DNA of 64,000 bases from assembly GCA_963795825.1 (NCBI GenBank), contig CAWCIW010000005.1, positions 186,001-250,000 of the forward strand, given 5' to 3'. This DNA comes from BOG-908 sp963795825 (GTDB lineage Bacteria > Pseudomonadota > Alphaproteobacteria > Acetobacterales > Acetobacteraceae). The notes beneath the pieces were generated by a model, which worked only from the letters and a program-made list of their open reading frames with translations, made no database searches and had not been told where the DNA came from. Shown in pieces: positions 16,346 through 26,363 of the stretch. A program made the translations under genes and the position numbers. Each line of letters begins with the position of its first letter. The stretch's first letter is position 1.

Positions 16346-17509
16346 ATGGGTATGGCTCGTGCCCCTTACGCCGTTCGATCCGAGCTGCCTCGCGCGGCCG
16401 GCTGCATCCCGAGCCGGAAGCCCCACGCGCAGCCCGTGGCAGCGCGACCGGGACCGCATCATCCACAGCTCGGCGTTCCGCAAGCTGCAGTACAAGACCC
16501 AGGTGTTCGTCAACCACGTGGGCGATTTCTTCCGCACCCGGCTGACGCACAGCATCGAGGTGGCGCAGATCGCGCGCTCGATCGCCCGCGAGCTGGCGGC
16601 TCGACGAGGATCTGACCGAGGCGCTGGCGCTGGCGCACGACCTGGGCCATCCGCCGTTCGGCCATGCCGGCGAGGACGCGCTGAACGCGCGCATGAAGCC
16701 GTTCGGCGGCTTCGACCACAACGCGCAGACCCTGCGCGTGGTGACGCGGCTGGAGGCGCGCTACGCCGCGTTCGACGGGCTGAACCTGACCTGGGAGACG
16801 CTCGAGGGCCTGGTGAAGCACAACGGCCCGCTGCGCAAGCCGCCCGCCTACATCGCCGCGTACAATGCAGCGGCACGATCTGATGCTGAGCAGCCTATGC
16901 CGTCGGCGGAGGCGCAGGTGGCGGCATTGTCCGACGACATCGCCTATCACAGCCATGATCTGGATGACGGCATGCGCTTCGGCCTGTTCGGCCCGGACGA
17001 GATCGCGCATCTGCCGATCGTGGGCGAGGCGCTGGCCGAGGCGCGGCGGTCCAGCCTGGACGTGCCGCCGCAGCGGCTGCGCCACGAGACGATCCGGCGC
17101 GTCATCAACGCGCTGGTCAGCGATCTGGTGGAGGAGACGCGGCGCCGGCTGGCAGGCGCTGGACCCCGAGGATGCCGACGCGATCCGGCGCGCGAAGAAG
17201 CCGGTGGTGGCGTTCTCGCCGCGCGATGGCGGAGGCCAACCACGCCATCAAGGAGTTCCTGCGCGCCCGCATGTACCGGCACTGGCGGGTGAACCGCATG
17301 ACCGGCAAGGCGCGCCGGCTGACCGAGGAGCTGTTTGCGCGTGCTGCACGCCGATACCTCCACGTTGCCGGATGGCTGGCGCGCGCAGGCCGGCGAGGGC
17401 CAGCCCGCGCAGGCCGCGCGGCGTGGTGTGCGACTACGTGGCGGGCATGACGGACCGGTTCGCCATGGAGGAATACAAGCGGCTGACGGATATCGCGATG
17501 CCGGGGTGA
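16346..17509 (+). pseudogene. dgt: dGTP triphosphohydrolase-like protein, frameshifted
   Basis: The pieces join into a Dgt-type HD-domain protein of about 385 residues: SRGRLHPEPEAP, TRSPWQRDRDRIIHSSAFRK, YKTQVFVNHVGDFFRTRLTH, the HD motif LALAHDLGHPPFGHAGEDAL, and DDIAYHSHDLDDGMR. It should hydrolyse dGTP or another dNTP to the nucleoside and triphosphate. At least seven shifts (about 16395, 16428, 16605, 17157, 17222, 17340 and 17415) break it; most are fixed by removing one G or C. The C-terminal MTDRFAMEEYKRLTD is intact. It is divergent from erpA, a common alphaproteobacterial arrangement. Confidence 0.85.
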
Positions 17510-17565
17510 GGGGCGTCCGCGGCCTCCCCTGGCGAGCGTGCGCCACCCGCGCTACGATCCGCGCC

Positions 17566-19374
17566 ATGCGGATCCACCATACCCTGCCACTCCTGCCCCT
17601 TCTGTTCGGGGCAACTCTCGCGCGTGCGGCCGACCCGGCGCCTGTGGCATGCGCGAGGCGGCATGGTCGTCAGCGCGCAGCGCCTGGCGTCGGAGGCGGG
17701 TGCAGCGTGCTGCGCGCAGGGCGGCAACGCGGTCGATGCCGCCGTGGCGGTCGGCTACGCGCTGGCCGTGACGTATCCCGCAGGCCGGCAATCTGGGCGG
17801 CGGCGGGTTCATGATGCTGCGCCTGGCCGATGGCCGCACCACGCTTCCTCGATTTTCGCGAAAAAGCGCCGCGGCCGCCGCCGCCGACATGATCTGGACG
17901 CCGCGGGCAACGTGATAAAAGGCAAGATCGACGGATAGCTGGGAATCGCGTCGGCACGCCCGGCTCGCCGGCCGGGCTGGAATATGCGCGCGCCCAATAC
18001 GGCACGCATGCCGCGCGCAAGCTGATGGCGCCGGCAATCCGCGCTTGCCCGGGACGGTTTCACATTGACGCCAGGGCGATGCCGGCATCTTCGCGATCGC
18101 CACGCCGGCGCTGCGGGACGATCCGGCGGCCGCCGCGATTTTTCTGCCGAGCGGCGCCGCCCCTGCACGCCGGGCGACCGACTGGTCCAGCGGGATCTGG
18201 CCGAAATCGCTGCAGGCCGATCAGCGCAGGGACCGGACATGGCCTTCTACCATGGCCCGATCGGCGCCAGATCGCTGCCGCAAGCCAGCCCGGCGGCGGC
18301 TTGCTGACCACAGCGGATTTCGCCGCCTACAAGGTGCGCGAAATGGCGCCGGTGCAATGCGACTACCGTGGCTACACGATCATCTCGGCAGCCTCCACCG
18401 AGCTCCGGCGGCGTGACGTTGTGCGAAATACTGCAGATTCTGCAGGGCTACGATCTCGAAGGCGATGGGTTTCCATTCCGCCGCCGAAATGCATGTTCTG
18501 GTCGAAGCAATGCGGCATGCTTTCATCGATCGCAACAACCAGCTGGGCGATCCGGCCTTCATCGACAACCCGGTGGCCGAGCTGATAAGTCCGGCGCATG
18601 CGGCTGCGACCCGCGCGATGATCGCGCCGGAGCGCGCCACCCCATGCGCGATGTGAAAGTTCCGACGCCGCGGGCGCTGTTGCCAAAAGAGGGCACGCAG
18701 ACCACGCAGTTATTCCGTCGTGGATGCGGCCGGAAATGCGGTCTCCGTGACCTACACGCTGAACAACTGGTTCGGCGCGGACCGCGTGGCGGCCGGGCAC
18801 CGGCATCGTGCATGAACGACGAGATGGACGATTTCACCTCCAAGCCCGGTGTGCCGAACATGTTCGGCCTCGTGCAGGGCGAGGCCAATGCCATAGCGCC
18901 TGGCAAAACGCCGCTGAGTTCGATGAGCGCCGACCATCGTGAGTCGCGACGGCAAACTGGTGATGGTGGTGGGCTCGCCGGGCGGTTCGCGCATCATCAC
19001 CATCACGCGGAAGCGATCATCAACGTGATCGATCACGGCATGACGGTGCAGGAGGCGATCGACGCGCCGCGCATCCATCATGCAGGGCATGCCGGACGTG
19101 GTGTACGTGGAGCGCTGGGCGCTGTCGCCGGATACCAGGGCGGTGCTGGAAGGCCGCGGATATAAATTCAAGGATCGCGGCTACTGGGGCGTGGCCGAAG
19201 CGATTCTCGCGGGTGGGCCTGCCATTTCGCCAACCGGCGGATTTGGTGAGGATGGGTTCCTGCCGGTGAATGCGCGGCCGGAAGCAGGGGGCCAGGCTGT
19301 TCGGTGCGCATGATGTGCGTGGCGGGGCAGGGGCGGCGGTGGCGGCCGATCCGCAGGCGCCTGGCGTTCGATGA
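17566..19374 (+). pseudogene. ggt: Gamma-glutamyltransferase, multiply frameshifted
   Basis: A signal peptide (MRIHHTLPLLPLLFGATLARA) is followed by pieces of the gamma-glutamyltranspeptidase family: ARGGMVVSAQRLASEAG, GGNAVDAAVAVGYALAVTYP, GGGGFMMLRLADGRTT, SSGGVTLCEILQIL-type sequence, and the nucleophile region TTQ-YSVVDAAGNAVSVTYTLN. Then come NMFGLVQGEANAIAPGK and VMVVGSPGGSRIITI. The enzyme is periplasmic and autoprocesses at the Thr of TTQ to cleave glutathione and related gamma-glutamyl compounds. More than ten shifts are needed, the worst in the window. Either this region is poorly sequenced or the gene is decaying; neighbours with the same defect favour the first. Confidence 0.8.
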
Positions 19375-19504
19375 GCGACTGCCGTCGCGCAAGATCGCGA
19401 TTTTCCGCGAACGCCTCCCGCGAAGTTTCGGTTTGCCGCAGCCGCCGCGCTCGCCTGCAATTTTCAAACAACGATCCAAAATAGAGCCGCCAACCCCAAA
19501 CCCA

Positions 19505-19569
19505 CGCGACAGCGGAGTCAAAAGTCTTTTGCTTCTTTTCTTCAGAAAAGAAGGCCTGTCTTCCTCCTT
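19505..19569. repeat. Palindromic element R4, half copy
   Basis: This is a right half only: core half CGCGACAGCGGAGTC, then CAAAAGTCTTTTG and the CTTC/GAAG arm ending AGGCCTGTCTTCC. The same half core occurs in R13. It lies between ggt and yebC. The 130 bases between the ggt stop and this arm show no other feature. Confidence 0.8.
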
Positions 19570-19588
19570 CATCTAAGGTAAGCAGAAC

Positions 19589-20338
19589 TTGGCCGGCCAT
19601 AGTCACGCAAAAAACGTCATGCACCACAAAGGCGCGCAAGATGCCCGGCGCGCCAGGCAGTTCGCCAAGCTGATACGCGAGATTACCGTGTCGGCAAAGC
19701 AGGGATTGCCGGATCCCGCGGCGAATGCCCGGCTGAGGGCCGCCGTGGCCACCGCTTACAAGCAGAACATGAGCAAGGACGCGGTGGACCGCGCGATAAA
19801 AAAAGCGAGCGGTGCGACGGGCGGCGACGACTACACCGACGTGCGCTACGAGGGGTACGGCCCGGCCGGCGTGGCGGTGATCGTCGAGACGCTGACCGAC
19901 AACAGGAATTGCACGGCCTCTGACGTACGCTCGGCTTTCAGCAAGCATGGCGGCGCGCTGGGGGAGACGAACGCGGTGAGCTTCATGTTCCAGCGGCTCG
20001 GCGTGGTGTCGTATCGCGCCGATGTGGCGAGTGCGGACGACATGCTCGAGGCGGCGATCGAGGCCGGTGCGGACGATGTGGTGAGCGGGGCGGAGGGCCA
20101 CGAGATCACCTGCGGCATCGAGAGCCTGTTCGCGGTGCGCGATGCGCTGGAAAAGCGGTTCGGCGCACCGGACGAGGCGAAGTTCGACTGGCGCGCCGGC
20201 ACGGTCGTGACGCTCGACGAGGCGCGGGCCATCTCCGTCCTGAAATTGATAGACGCGCTCGAGGAAAACGACGACGTGCAGAATGTGTATGCGAATTACG
20301 ACATTCCGGACGATGTTCTGGCGCGTCTCGCCGATTGA
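19589..20338 (+). CDS. yebC: YebC/TACO1-family protein
   Basis: This 249-residue protein starts MAGHSHAKNVMHHKGAQDA from a TTG codon and has the family pattern through YKQNMSKDAVDRAIKKASG, YEGYGPAGVAVIVETLTDN and DVVSGAEGHEI. YebC proteins act at stalled ribosomes or as DNA-binding regulators, depending on species. AAGG lies about 11 bases before the TTG. The conserved MAGHS start makes TTG 19589 certain. Its stop overlaps the TTG start of ruvC (TTGA), giving a coupled yebC-ruvC-ruvA unit, the usual alphaproteobacterial order. Confidence 0.95.
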   Translation: MAGHSHAKNVMHHKGAQDARRARQFAKLIREITVSAKQGLPDPAANARLRAAVATAYKQNMSKDAVDRAIKKASGATGGDDYTDVRYEGYGPAGVAVIVETLTDNRNCTASDVRSAFSKHGGALGETNAVSFMFQRLGVVSYRADVASADDMLEAAIEAGADDVVSGAEGHEITCGIESLFAVRDALEKRFGAPDEAKFDWRAGTVVTLDEARAISVLKLIDALEENDDVQNVYANYDIPDDVLARLAD

Positions 20339-20856
20339 GTGCGGTCCGGCTACTCGGCATCGATCCCGGTTTGCGTTTCACCGGCTGGGGATTGATCGAG
20401 AGCGATGGTAACCGCCTGCGCCATCTGGCCGACGGCGTGATCGCCACGGATTCGGAGCTCGCAGTGCCGGAGCGGTTGCGCGCGATCTACGAGGGCTTGA
20501 CGGCGCTGATCGCAGCGCACCGGCCGGATGAAGCCGCGGTGGAGGAGACCTATGTCAACCGCAACGGCGCGGCCACGCTGAAGCTCGGCTATGCGCGCGG
20601 CGTGGCATTGCTGGCGCCGGCTTTGGCTGGTCTGGTGGTGGCGGAATATGGCGCCAAGATGGTGAAAAATGCTGTCGTGGGCAGCGGGAATGCGGACAAG
20701 ACGCAGGTGGCGGACATGGTGCGGCGGCTTTTGCCGGGAGCGGCGATGCGGCGCGCGGATGCGTCCGACGCGCTGGCCGTGGCGATCTGCCACGCGCATA
20801 ACCGGTCCACGCGCGAACTCTGGGCGGATGCCGTCAGAAAGGAGCGGGTGCGTTGA
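20335..20856 (+). CDS. ruvC: Crossover junction endodeoxyribonuclease RuvC
   Basis: This 173-residue protein has the four acidic catalytic positions: GIDPG near the N-terminus, EAAVEETYVNRN, and the C-terminal DASDALAVAICHAH. It is the Holliday-junction resolvase that works with RuvAB. The TTG start overlaps the yebC stop in TTGA and gives the family N-terminus VRLLGIDPGLRFTGWG. The next gene, ruvA, begins in the same way, so the three are translationally coupled. Confidence 0.96.
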   Translation: MSAVRLLGIDPGLRFTGWGLIESDGNRLRHLADGVIATDSELAVPERLRAIYEGLTALIAAHRPDEAAVEETYVNRNGAATLKLGYARGVALLAPALAGLVVAEYGAKMVKNAVVGSGNADKTQVADMVRRLLPGAAMRRADASDALAVAICHAHNRSTRELWADAVRKERVR

Positions 20857-21455
20857 TCGCCCTGCTCACCGGCCGGGTCGAGGCTTTGGAAGCTGCAAGC
20901 TGCGTCATCGACGTATCCGGCGTGGGCTATCTTGTGCAGGCCAGCACACGGACGTTGGCGGCTTTGCCATCGCCGCCGGCACTGGCGCGCGTGCTTGTGG
21001 AGACGGTGGTCCGGGAAGATGCCATCCTGCTGTATGGATTCGCAGATTCTGCCGAGCGGGACTGGTTCCGTTTGCTGACCACGGTGCAGGGTGTCGGCGC
21101 GAAAGTGGCGCTGGCGATATTATCGGCACTGTCGCCGCGCGACCTGGTTGGTGCGATCGCGGCGGGCGATCGCGGCGCGCTGACGCGTGTGGCTGGTGTC
21201 GGGCCGAAGCTGGTGGTGCGGTTGCTCACCGAGTTGCGCGACAAAGCGGGAGCGATGCCGGTGGGTGTCGTTCTGCCCGGTGGCGTCGCGGCGCCGGGCG
21301 GGCTCGCGGGAGATGCGTTGTCGGCGCTGGCGAATCTCGGTTATCGGCGCCAGGAGGCCGGCCCGGTGGTAGAACGCGTGTTGGCAGCATTGGGCGACGG
21401 CGCGGGGCTGGACGCGGTGATACGCGAGGCGTTACGAGGATTGTCGCGCGGATGA
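20853..21455 (+). CDS. ruvA: Holliday junction branch-migration protein RuvA
   Basis: This 200-residue protein has an OB-fold domain (MIALLTGRVEALEAASCVID, VSGVGYLVQ), the helix-hairpin-helix pair (LLTTVQGVGAKVALAILSAL, LTRVAGVGPKLVVRLLTEL) and a C-terminal three-helix domain (DALSALANLGYRRQEA). It binds junctions and loads the RuvB motor. The TTG start overlaps the ruvC stop. No ruvB follows: the next gene is tfoX on the other strand 13 bases away, so RuvB must be encoded elsewhere. Confidence 0.95.
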   Translation: MIALLTGRVEALEAASCVIDVSGVGYLVQASTRTLAALPSPPALARVLVETVVREDAILLYGFADSAERDWFRLLTTVQGVGAKVALAILSALSPRDLVGAIAAGDRGALTRVAGVGPKLVVRLLTELRDKAGAMPVGVVLPGGVAAPGGLAGDALSALANLGYRRQEAGPVVERVLAALGDGAGLDAVIREALRGLSRG

Positions 21456-21468
21456 TTGCCGTCCGACG

Positions 21469-21802
21469 TCAGGTTTTTGGCTTGCGCTTGGCGGCGGGCG
21501 GCGGCAGCGCGTGGGCGGTGGTTGTGACAAGGTTCGGAGAGCCACGCACGATCTTCCCAAAGCGTGGCTTCGATCAGCAGAGCGGGCTTGGCGCCCGGAT
21601 AAGGCGGCGCTTCCACGGGTTCGGCGAGCAGAGCACGGCCTTGCTGCGTGGTCTTGAGATACAGCTGGTCATCGCAGATCAGGCCCACGAGTTTGCCGCC
21701 GCAATACAGGCCGTATTCGCCGAACATCTGGCGGGCGGATACGCGATCCAGCGCTGAGAGCTGGTCGAGCAGGAAATCGACAGTCTGCTGTCGCGTCGCC
21801 AA
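21469..21802 (-). pseudogene. TfoX/Sxy N-terminal-domain protein, one frameshift
   Basis: The ATG at 21802 opens the TfoX N-terminal domain (LSALDRVSARQMFGEYGLYC, GKLVGLICDDQLYLKTTQQG). As written, the frame runs past the normal end and overlaps ruvA as far as 21341. Removing one base near 21532 gives the typical ending LVTTTAHALPPPAAKRKPKT and a stop at 21469. This fits family length (about 110 residues) and leaves ruvA clear by 13 bases. TfoX domains are linked to competence regulation in gammaproteobacteria; single-domain alphaproteobacterial forms have no defined role. The frameshift inference is strong. Confidence 0.75.
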
Positions 21803-21820
21803 GTCGCACTCCTCGGCAAT

Positions 21821-22663
21821 TCAGCCCGCGGGCAGCACCGGCTGCGCGGTGGCCGCAGTGCCCAACGATGCGCACATGATGACGATCACGCCGGTGGCTT
21901 GCAACAACGTCAGGCTCTCGCCGAGAAACAGCAGTCCGAGCAAGGCGCCGATCGCCGGTTCCATGCTCGTCAACGAACCATATACGCGGGTGGACAGGCC
22001 GGTGAGCGCGATCATCTCCAACGAGAACGGCAGCGCGCTGGAGAGCAGGGCGACGGCGAACATCGCCGGCAGCAAGGACATGTGGAAGGCCGACAAAGGC
22101 GTGAGCGCCAGGCCGAATGGCACGATGCAGACCGCACCAATGCCGATGCCGAGTGCCGTGGCGGCGATCCCGTGCACACCGCCGGCGCGTTGGCCCACGA
22201 TGGAGTAGGCGGCCCAGCAGGCGCCGGCGCCGAGTGCGGCACATATGCCGGTCAGGTTCAGCGCGTGACGGGCAGCGCCGAACGGTATCAGGCACAGCAA
22301 TCCGCCAACGGCCAGCGCCGTCCAGGCGAGATCCGTTCGCCGGCGGGAGAGGGCGATCGCAAGCGTGAGGGGGCCGGTGAATTCAAGTGCGACCGCGATG
22401 CCGAGCGGGATGCGTTTGATCGCCGTGTAGAACAGCAGGTTCATCACACCAAGCGTGACGCCGTAAGCCAGCAGCATGGGCAGGTTGGCGCGGGTGATGT
22501 TGGCGCGCCACGGCCGCAAGATCGGCAGCAATATCAGCGCACCCAGGCCTAGGCGGATTGCCGTGGTGCCCGGCGCGCCGAAGATGGGGAAAAGTTGTTT
22601 TGCGAATATGGCGCCGAACTGGATCGAGATCATGGCGCCGAGGAGGGCGAGGAAAGGCTTCAA
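21821..22663 (-). CDS. EamA/RhtA-family drug-metabolite exporter
   Basis: This 280-residue protein has about ten hydrophobic segments and two EamA repeats, beginning FLALLGAMISIQFGAIFAKQ and containing YGSLTSMEPAIGALLGLLFL near the end. The layout matches RhtA-like exporters of threonine or homoserine and similar metabolites. The TTG start at 22663 lies in the outer arm of repeat R5 (CTTGCTTG), and the arm's AAAAAGAAC lies where a Shine-Dalgarno sequence would be. tfoX follows on the same strand after 18 bases. Transport class is firm and the substrate is unknown. Confidence 0.88.
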   Translation of the reverse strand: MKPFLALLGAMISIQFGAIFAKQLFPIFGAPGTTAIRLGLGALILLPILRPWRANITRANLPMLLAYGVTLGVMNLLFYTAIKRIPLGIAVALEFTGPLTLAIALSRRRTDLAWTALAVGGLLCLIPFGAARHALNLTGICAALGAGACWAAYSIVGQRAGGVHGIAATALGIGIGAVCIVPFGLALTPLSAFHMSLLPAMFAVALLSSALPFSLEMIALTGLSTRVYGSLTSMEPAIGALLGLLFLGESLTLLQATGVIVIMCASLGTAATAQPVLPAG

Positions 22664-22792
22664 GCAAGCAGTTCTTTTTCGAGAAAAAGAACCAAAAAGC
22701 TTTTGCTCCCTGTCGGCGAGACTTTCACCAACACCCGACAGGGACCAAAAGTCTTTTGCTTCTTTTCTTCAGAAAAGAAGGCCTTGCTTCCT
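22661..22792. repeat. Palindromic element R5, complete, short core
   Basis: The left arm is of GTTC/GAAC type and the right arm of CTTC/GAAG type, each followed inward by CAAAAAGCTTTTG or CAAAAGTCTTTTG. The core stem CTCCCTGTCGG pairs with CCGACAGGGA around a 19-base loop. It lies between the cobT stop and the EamA start, which uses a TTG inside the arm. Confidence 0.92.
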
Positions 22793-24672
22793 TCATCCGA
22801 CCATCGCCGAGCGCTCGATAGAAGCCCGCACCCAAGCCTCCGCCGCATCGTCATCGAACAGCTCGGACAGCTTTTTCATCATGGTGCCGCCAAGTTCTTC
22901 GGCATCCACGATGGTCACCGCGCGCCGGTAATACCGTGTCACGTCGTGCCCGATGCCGATCGCGATCAATTCCACCGTGTCGCGGCTTTCGATTTCGTGG
23001 ATCACCTGCCGCAGATGCCGCTCCAGGAAATTGCCAGGGTTGATCGACAACGTGCTGTCGTCCACTGGCGCGCCGTCGCTGATGACCATCAGGATTCGGC
23101 GGTGTTCCGGGCGCGGCCATCAGGCGGCGATACGCCCAGAGCAGCGCCTCGCCGTCGATATTCTCCTTGAGCAGGCCTTCGCGCAACATGAGGCCGAGAT
23201 TCTTCCGCGCGCGGCGCCAGGGCGAAGTCGGCGGATTTGTAGATGATGTGACGCAAATCGTTCAGCCGGCCGGGATTGCGCGGCTTGCCGGCCTGCACCC
23301 ACGAGTCGCGGCTCTGCCCGCCTTTCCAGGCGCGCGTGGTGAAGCCCAGCACCTCGGTTTTCACCGCGCAGCGCTCCAGCGTGCGCGCCAGTATGTCGCC
23401 GCACATCGCGGCCACCGTGATCGGCCGGCCGCGCATGCTGCCGGAATTGTCGATCAGCAGGGTCACCACCGTATCGCGAAATTCCGTGTCGCGCTCATGC
23501 TTGTAGCTGAGCGACTGCATGGGATTGACGATCACGCGCGCCAGCCTTCCGGCATCGAGCATGCCCTCTTCGAGGTCGAACTCCCAGGCGCGTGTCTGCT
23601 GCGCCATCAGCCGGCGCTGCAGCCGGTTAGCAAGTCGTGAGACCACGCCTTGCAGATGTTGCAGCTGCTGGTCGAGCTGCTGGCGCAGGCGGGAGAGTTC
23701 GTCGGCGTCGCAGAGATCTTCTGCGGCGATCTCCTCGTCGAATGCGCGCGTATAGGCGCGATACTGGCTCTCTGTGTCGTCGTCCGGACGGTCGCGGCGT
23801 GGCTGCGGGCCGGCGGGGCGGTCCTCGCCCTCGGCACCGGCGGCATCTTCGTCGTCGGTCTCGCCCGTCTGGTCTTCGGCCTGCTCGCCGGACATTTCTT
23901 CAGGCGCCGCAGACAGCATGCTTTCGGATTCGGATTGCTTCTCGCCCTCGCTCTCCGTCGTGTTGTCCTGCGCGCCGCTTTGTTCGCCGGAATCCTCTTT
24001 CTGCTCCTCGGATTCTTCCTGTTCGGCCTCTGATTCGGCTTCGGCCAGATCCAGTTCGGCCAGCAGCTTGCGGGCGGCGCGGGCATAGGCGTTCTGGTCG
24101 AGCTGGGCGTCGGCCAGTTCGGCCAGGCAGCTATCCGCACGCTCGCCCAACCCCTCGCGCCACAGGCCGAGCACGGCGGCGGCGGCCTGCGGCGAGGTCT
24201 GGCCGGACATACGCTCGCGTACCAGCAGGGCCAGGGCGGCGCTGGCGGGGAGCTGGTCGCGCCTTGTCATGCGATCCAGCCCGTCGGCTTCCACCGTTTC
24301 GGTCAGGCGCGCCCGCAGGTTAGCGGCCACGCCCTCCATGTGCCGGCCGCCGACGATCTCGACGCGGGCCTGTTCCAGCGCGTCGTAGATCGAGCGGGCG
24401 TCGCGCTCGGCGGGCGAGCGCGCGGCGTGAACCGCGTCGTCATGATGGCGCAGGCGCAGGGCGGCGCTATCCGCGGCGCCGCGCAGGCGGGTCATTTCTG
24501 CGGCGGGGAGCGCGCGGGTGGGGACGGGCAGGCGGGCGCGCTTTCCGGTGACGCCGGAGGGGCCCGGCTGGAAGGCGACCTGCACGTCGGCGGACTGCGC
24601 CATGGCGCGCAGGGCGCCGGCCGTGGCGCGCTTGAAGTCCTCGGATTTGGTGTCTTTGTTCGAGCCGCTCAT
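22793..24672 (-). pseudogene. cobT: Cobaltochelatase subunit CobT, two frameshifts near the 3' end
   Basis: The ATG at 24672 gives MSGSNKDTKSEDFKRATAGA, the usual CobT N-terminus. The N-terminal domain leads to a long acidic Glu/Asp-rich linker (ESEAEQEESEEQKEDSGEQ) and a C-terminal von Willebrand A domain with the MIDAS motif DNSGSMRG. CobT partners CobS and CobN for cobalt insertion in aerobic B12 synthesis. Extra bases near 23228 and 23117 break the end; corrected, it reads PWRRARKNLGL, GEALLWAYRRLMARPEHRR and ILMVISDGAPVDDSTL. A longer 5' reading to 24732 is repeat-derived. cobS and cobN are not in the window. Confidence 0.9.
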
Positions 24673-24690
24673 TGGAGTTCCGTCGGGGGA

Positions 24691-24757
24691 AGGGAGGCAA
24701 GGAAGGCCTTCTTTTTTGCAAAAAAGAAGCAAAAAACTTTTGGTGGTGCTGTCGCGG
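24691..24757. repeat. Palindromic element R6, half copy
   Basis: This is a left half only: arm GGCAAGGAAGGCCTTC with TTTTTTGCAAAAAA, then CAAAAAACTTTTG and core half GGTGGTGCTGTCGCGG. The same core half begins R20. It lies between the cobT start and the corC stop. Confidence 0.8.
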
Positions 24758-24833
24758 ACCTTTGTCAGGGACCTGCGCTGTATTTAAGCAGCCGCGCGTC
24801 GCTGCGTTGCCTGTCAGGTCGGGGCTGTGCGGA

Positions 24834-25733
24834 CTAGGATGCGTCTGGGGGGTGGTTTTTGATCGCAACCGGGAGCTTCGCCCGCAACCGCCGTATCCGA
24901 CGCGCATCCGAATCCATCACCCGAAACTCCGCGCCGGACACATGCGAAATCACCTCGCCACGCGCCGGTACGCGGCCGGCTAGCGTGAACACCAGCCCGC
25001 CGATCGTGTCGACATCCGCCTCGCGCTCCTCCTCGGTCAGCAACGCGCCGACACGCGCCTCGAAATCCTCAACCTTCATGCGCGCATCGACGTCGAGCGT
25101 GCCGTCGGCCCGCTCGGTGACCATCGGCACGTCCTGCTCGTCATGCTCGTCGGCAATGTCGCCCACGATCGTCTCCACCAGGTCCTCGATGGTCAGCAGC
25201 CCGTCGATACCGCCATATTCATCAACCACCAGCGCCAGATGCACGCGCGCCACGCGCATCTGCAGGAGCAGGTCGAGTATCGGTATCTGCGGCGCCACCA
25301 TCAGCGGCTTGCGCAAGATGGTCTCGAGGCGGAACGCATCGGGCGCGCCGTCCCACGCGAATACGTCCTTGATGTGGACCATGCCCACGATGTCGTCGAG
25401 CTGCTCGCGATAGACCGGCATCCGGCTATGGCCCTCGCGGCGTATCAGCTCGACCGCCTGCTGCCAGGTGAGGTCCGCCGGCATCGCCACGATGTCGGCG
25501 CGCGGGATCATCACGTCGTCGGCGGTGGCGCCGCGCAGGCGCAGCACGTTGGCGATAAGCGCGCGTTCCTGGCGGTCCAGCTCGGGGATCTCGCCATCGG
25601 TGTCGCCGGCGTCGGCGGCTTCCTGCACGAGCTCGGCTATGCTCTCGCGCACGCCGTGATCGTGGCGGCGCGTGCGGCTGCCCAGCAGGTTGCCGATGCG
25701 GTTCAGCAGGGTGGTTCCCGAGGAGTCACTCAT
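24834..25733 (-). CDS. corC: CBS-domain hemolysin/CorC-type protein
   Basis: This 299-residue soluble protein contains a CBS pair (ATADDVMIPRADIVAMPADL, GHSRMPVYREQLDDIVGMVH, ALVVDEYGGIDGLLTIEDLV) and a C-terminal CorC/HlyC transporter-associated domain (VDTIGGLVFTLAGRVPARGE). It lacks the N-terminal DUF21 membrane domain. Such proteins are linked to magnesium and cobalt efflux. The ATG follows directly after the CTTCCTTCCT outer arm of R7. It forms a same-strand cluster with phoH and ybeY, the conserved phoH-ybeY-corC order. Confidence 0.92.
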   Translation of the reverse strand: MSDSSGTTLLNRIGNLLGSRTRRHDHGVRESIAELVQEAADAGDTDGEIPELDRQERALIANVLRLRGATADDVMIPRADIVAMPADLTWQQAVELIRREGHSRMPVYREQLDDIVGMVHIKDVFAWDGAPDAFRLETILRKPLMVAPQIPILDLLLQMRVARVHLALVVDEYGGIDGLLTIEDLVETIVGDIADEHDEQDVPMVTERADGTLDVDARMKVEDFEARVGALLTEEEREADVDTIGGLVFTLAGRVPARGEVISHVSGAEFRVMDSDARRIRRLRAKLPVAIKNHPPDAS

Positions 25734-25871
25734 AGGAAGGAAGCAAGGCCTTCTTTTCTGAAGAAAAGAAGCAAAAGACTTTTGGTCCCTGTCGGGGAGT
25801 GCTGAAACATTCGCCGACAGGGAGCAAAAGCTTTTTGCTTCTTTTTCTCGAAAAAGAAGGCCTTGCCTTCC
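25734..25871. repeat. Palindromic element R7, complete, short core
   Basis: Both arms are of CTTC/GAAG type. The core stem GTCCCTGTCGG pairs with CCGACAGGGA around the loop GGAGTGCTGAAACATTCG, which matches R8 almost exactly. The right arm abuts the ybeY TGA and the left arm abuts the corC ATG. Confidence 0.93.
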
Positions 25872-26363
25872 TCATCGCCGTTTCCAAGGATTAGGCACCC
25901 CGATCCGAGAAAGTATCCGAGCCTCCTCCATCTCCATACGCCGCGCATCGCCCACATGATGATGATCATGCCCGCGCAGATGGAGCGCCCCATGCACCAC
26001 CAGATGCGCCAGATGATCCGCCGCGGACCGCCCAGCCGCCGCCGCCTCGCGCCGCACGGTGCCCAGCGCCAGCACGATGTCCCCGCCCAGGAACCCGCCG
26101 CCGGGCCCCGGCCCCAGATCGAACGTCAGAACATTGGTGGGTTTATTCCGCCGCCGGTGCAGCGCGTTGAGCGCCTGCACCGCACGATCGCTGCTGAGCA
26201 CCACCGTGCCGGCACCCCCCGCAGCCACGGCGGCGCGCACGGCCAGGCGGGCGGCGCCCGGAACCAGACGGCGCCAGCCGGCATCCTCGATCAGGATGGT
26301 GGGCTGGGCGCTGGGCGTGGGCCGGAACCCCGCTCGCGCGGGGCTGGGACTAGACGGTTCCAT
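25872..26363 (-). CDS. ybeY: Endoribonuclease YbeY
   Basis: This 163-residue protein carries the UPF0054 zinc motif HLVVHGALHLRGHDHHH and the upstream RNKPTNVLTFDLG segment. YbeY is a metal-dependent RNase for 16S rRNA 3'-end maturation and ribosome quality control. ATG 26363 overlaps the phoH stop by 14 bases and matches family length; an ATG at 26420 would extend it deep into phoH. The stop is followed at once by repeat R7. Coupled phoH-ybeY is the standard arrangement. Confidence 0.93.
   Translation of the reverse strand: MEPSSPSPARAGFRPTPSAQPTILIEDAGWRRLVPGAARLAVRAAVAAGGAGTVVLSSDRAVQALNALHRRRNKPTNVLTFDLGPGPGGGFLGGDIVLALGTVRREAAAAGRSAADHLAHLVVHGALHLRGHDHHHVGDARRMEMEEARILSRIGVPNPWKRR

Noticed and set aside
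17566..19374. Programmed frameshifting in ggt
   Set aside because: More than ten shifts without slippery heptamers or conserved pseudoknots cannot be programmed; sequence error or decay is far more likely.
21341..21468. C-terminal extension of TfoX overlapping ruvA
   Set aside because: One extra base near 21532 explains it; the alternative frame gives the normal TfoX ending and stops before ruvA.
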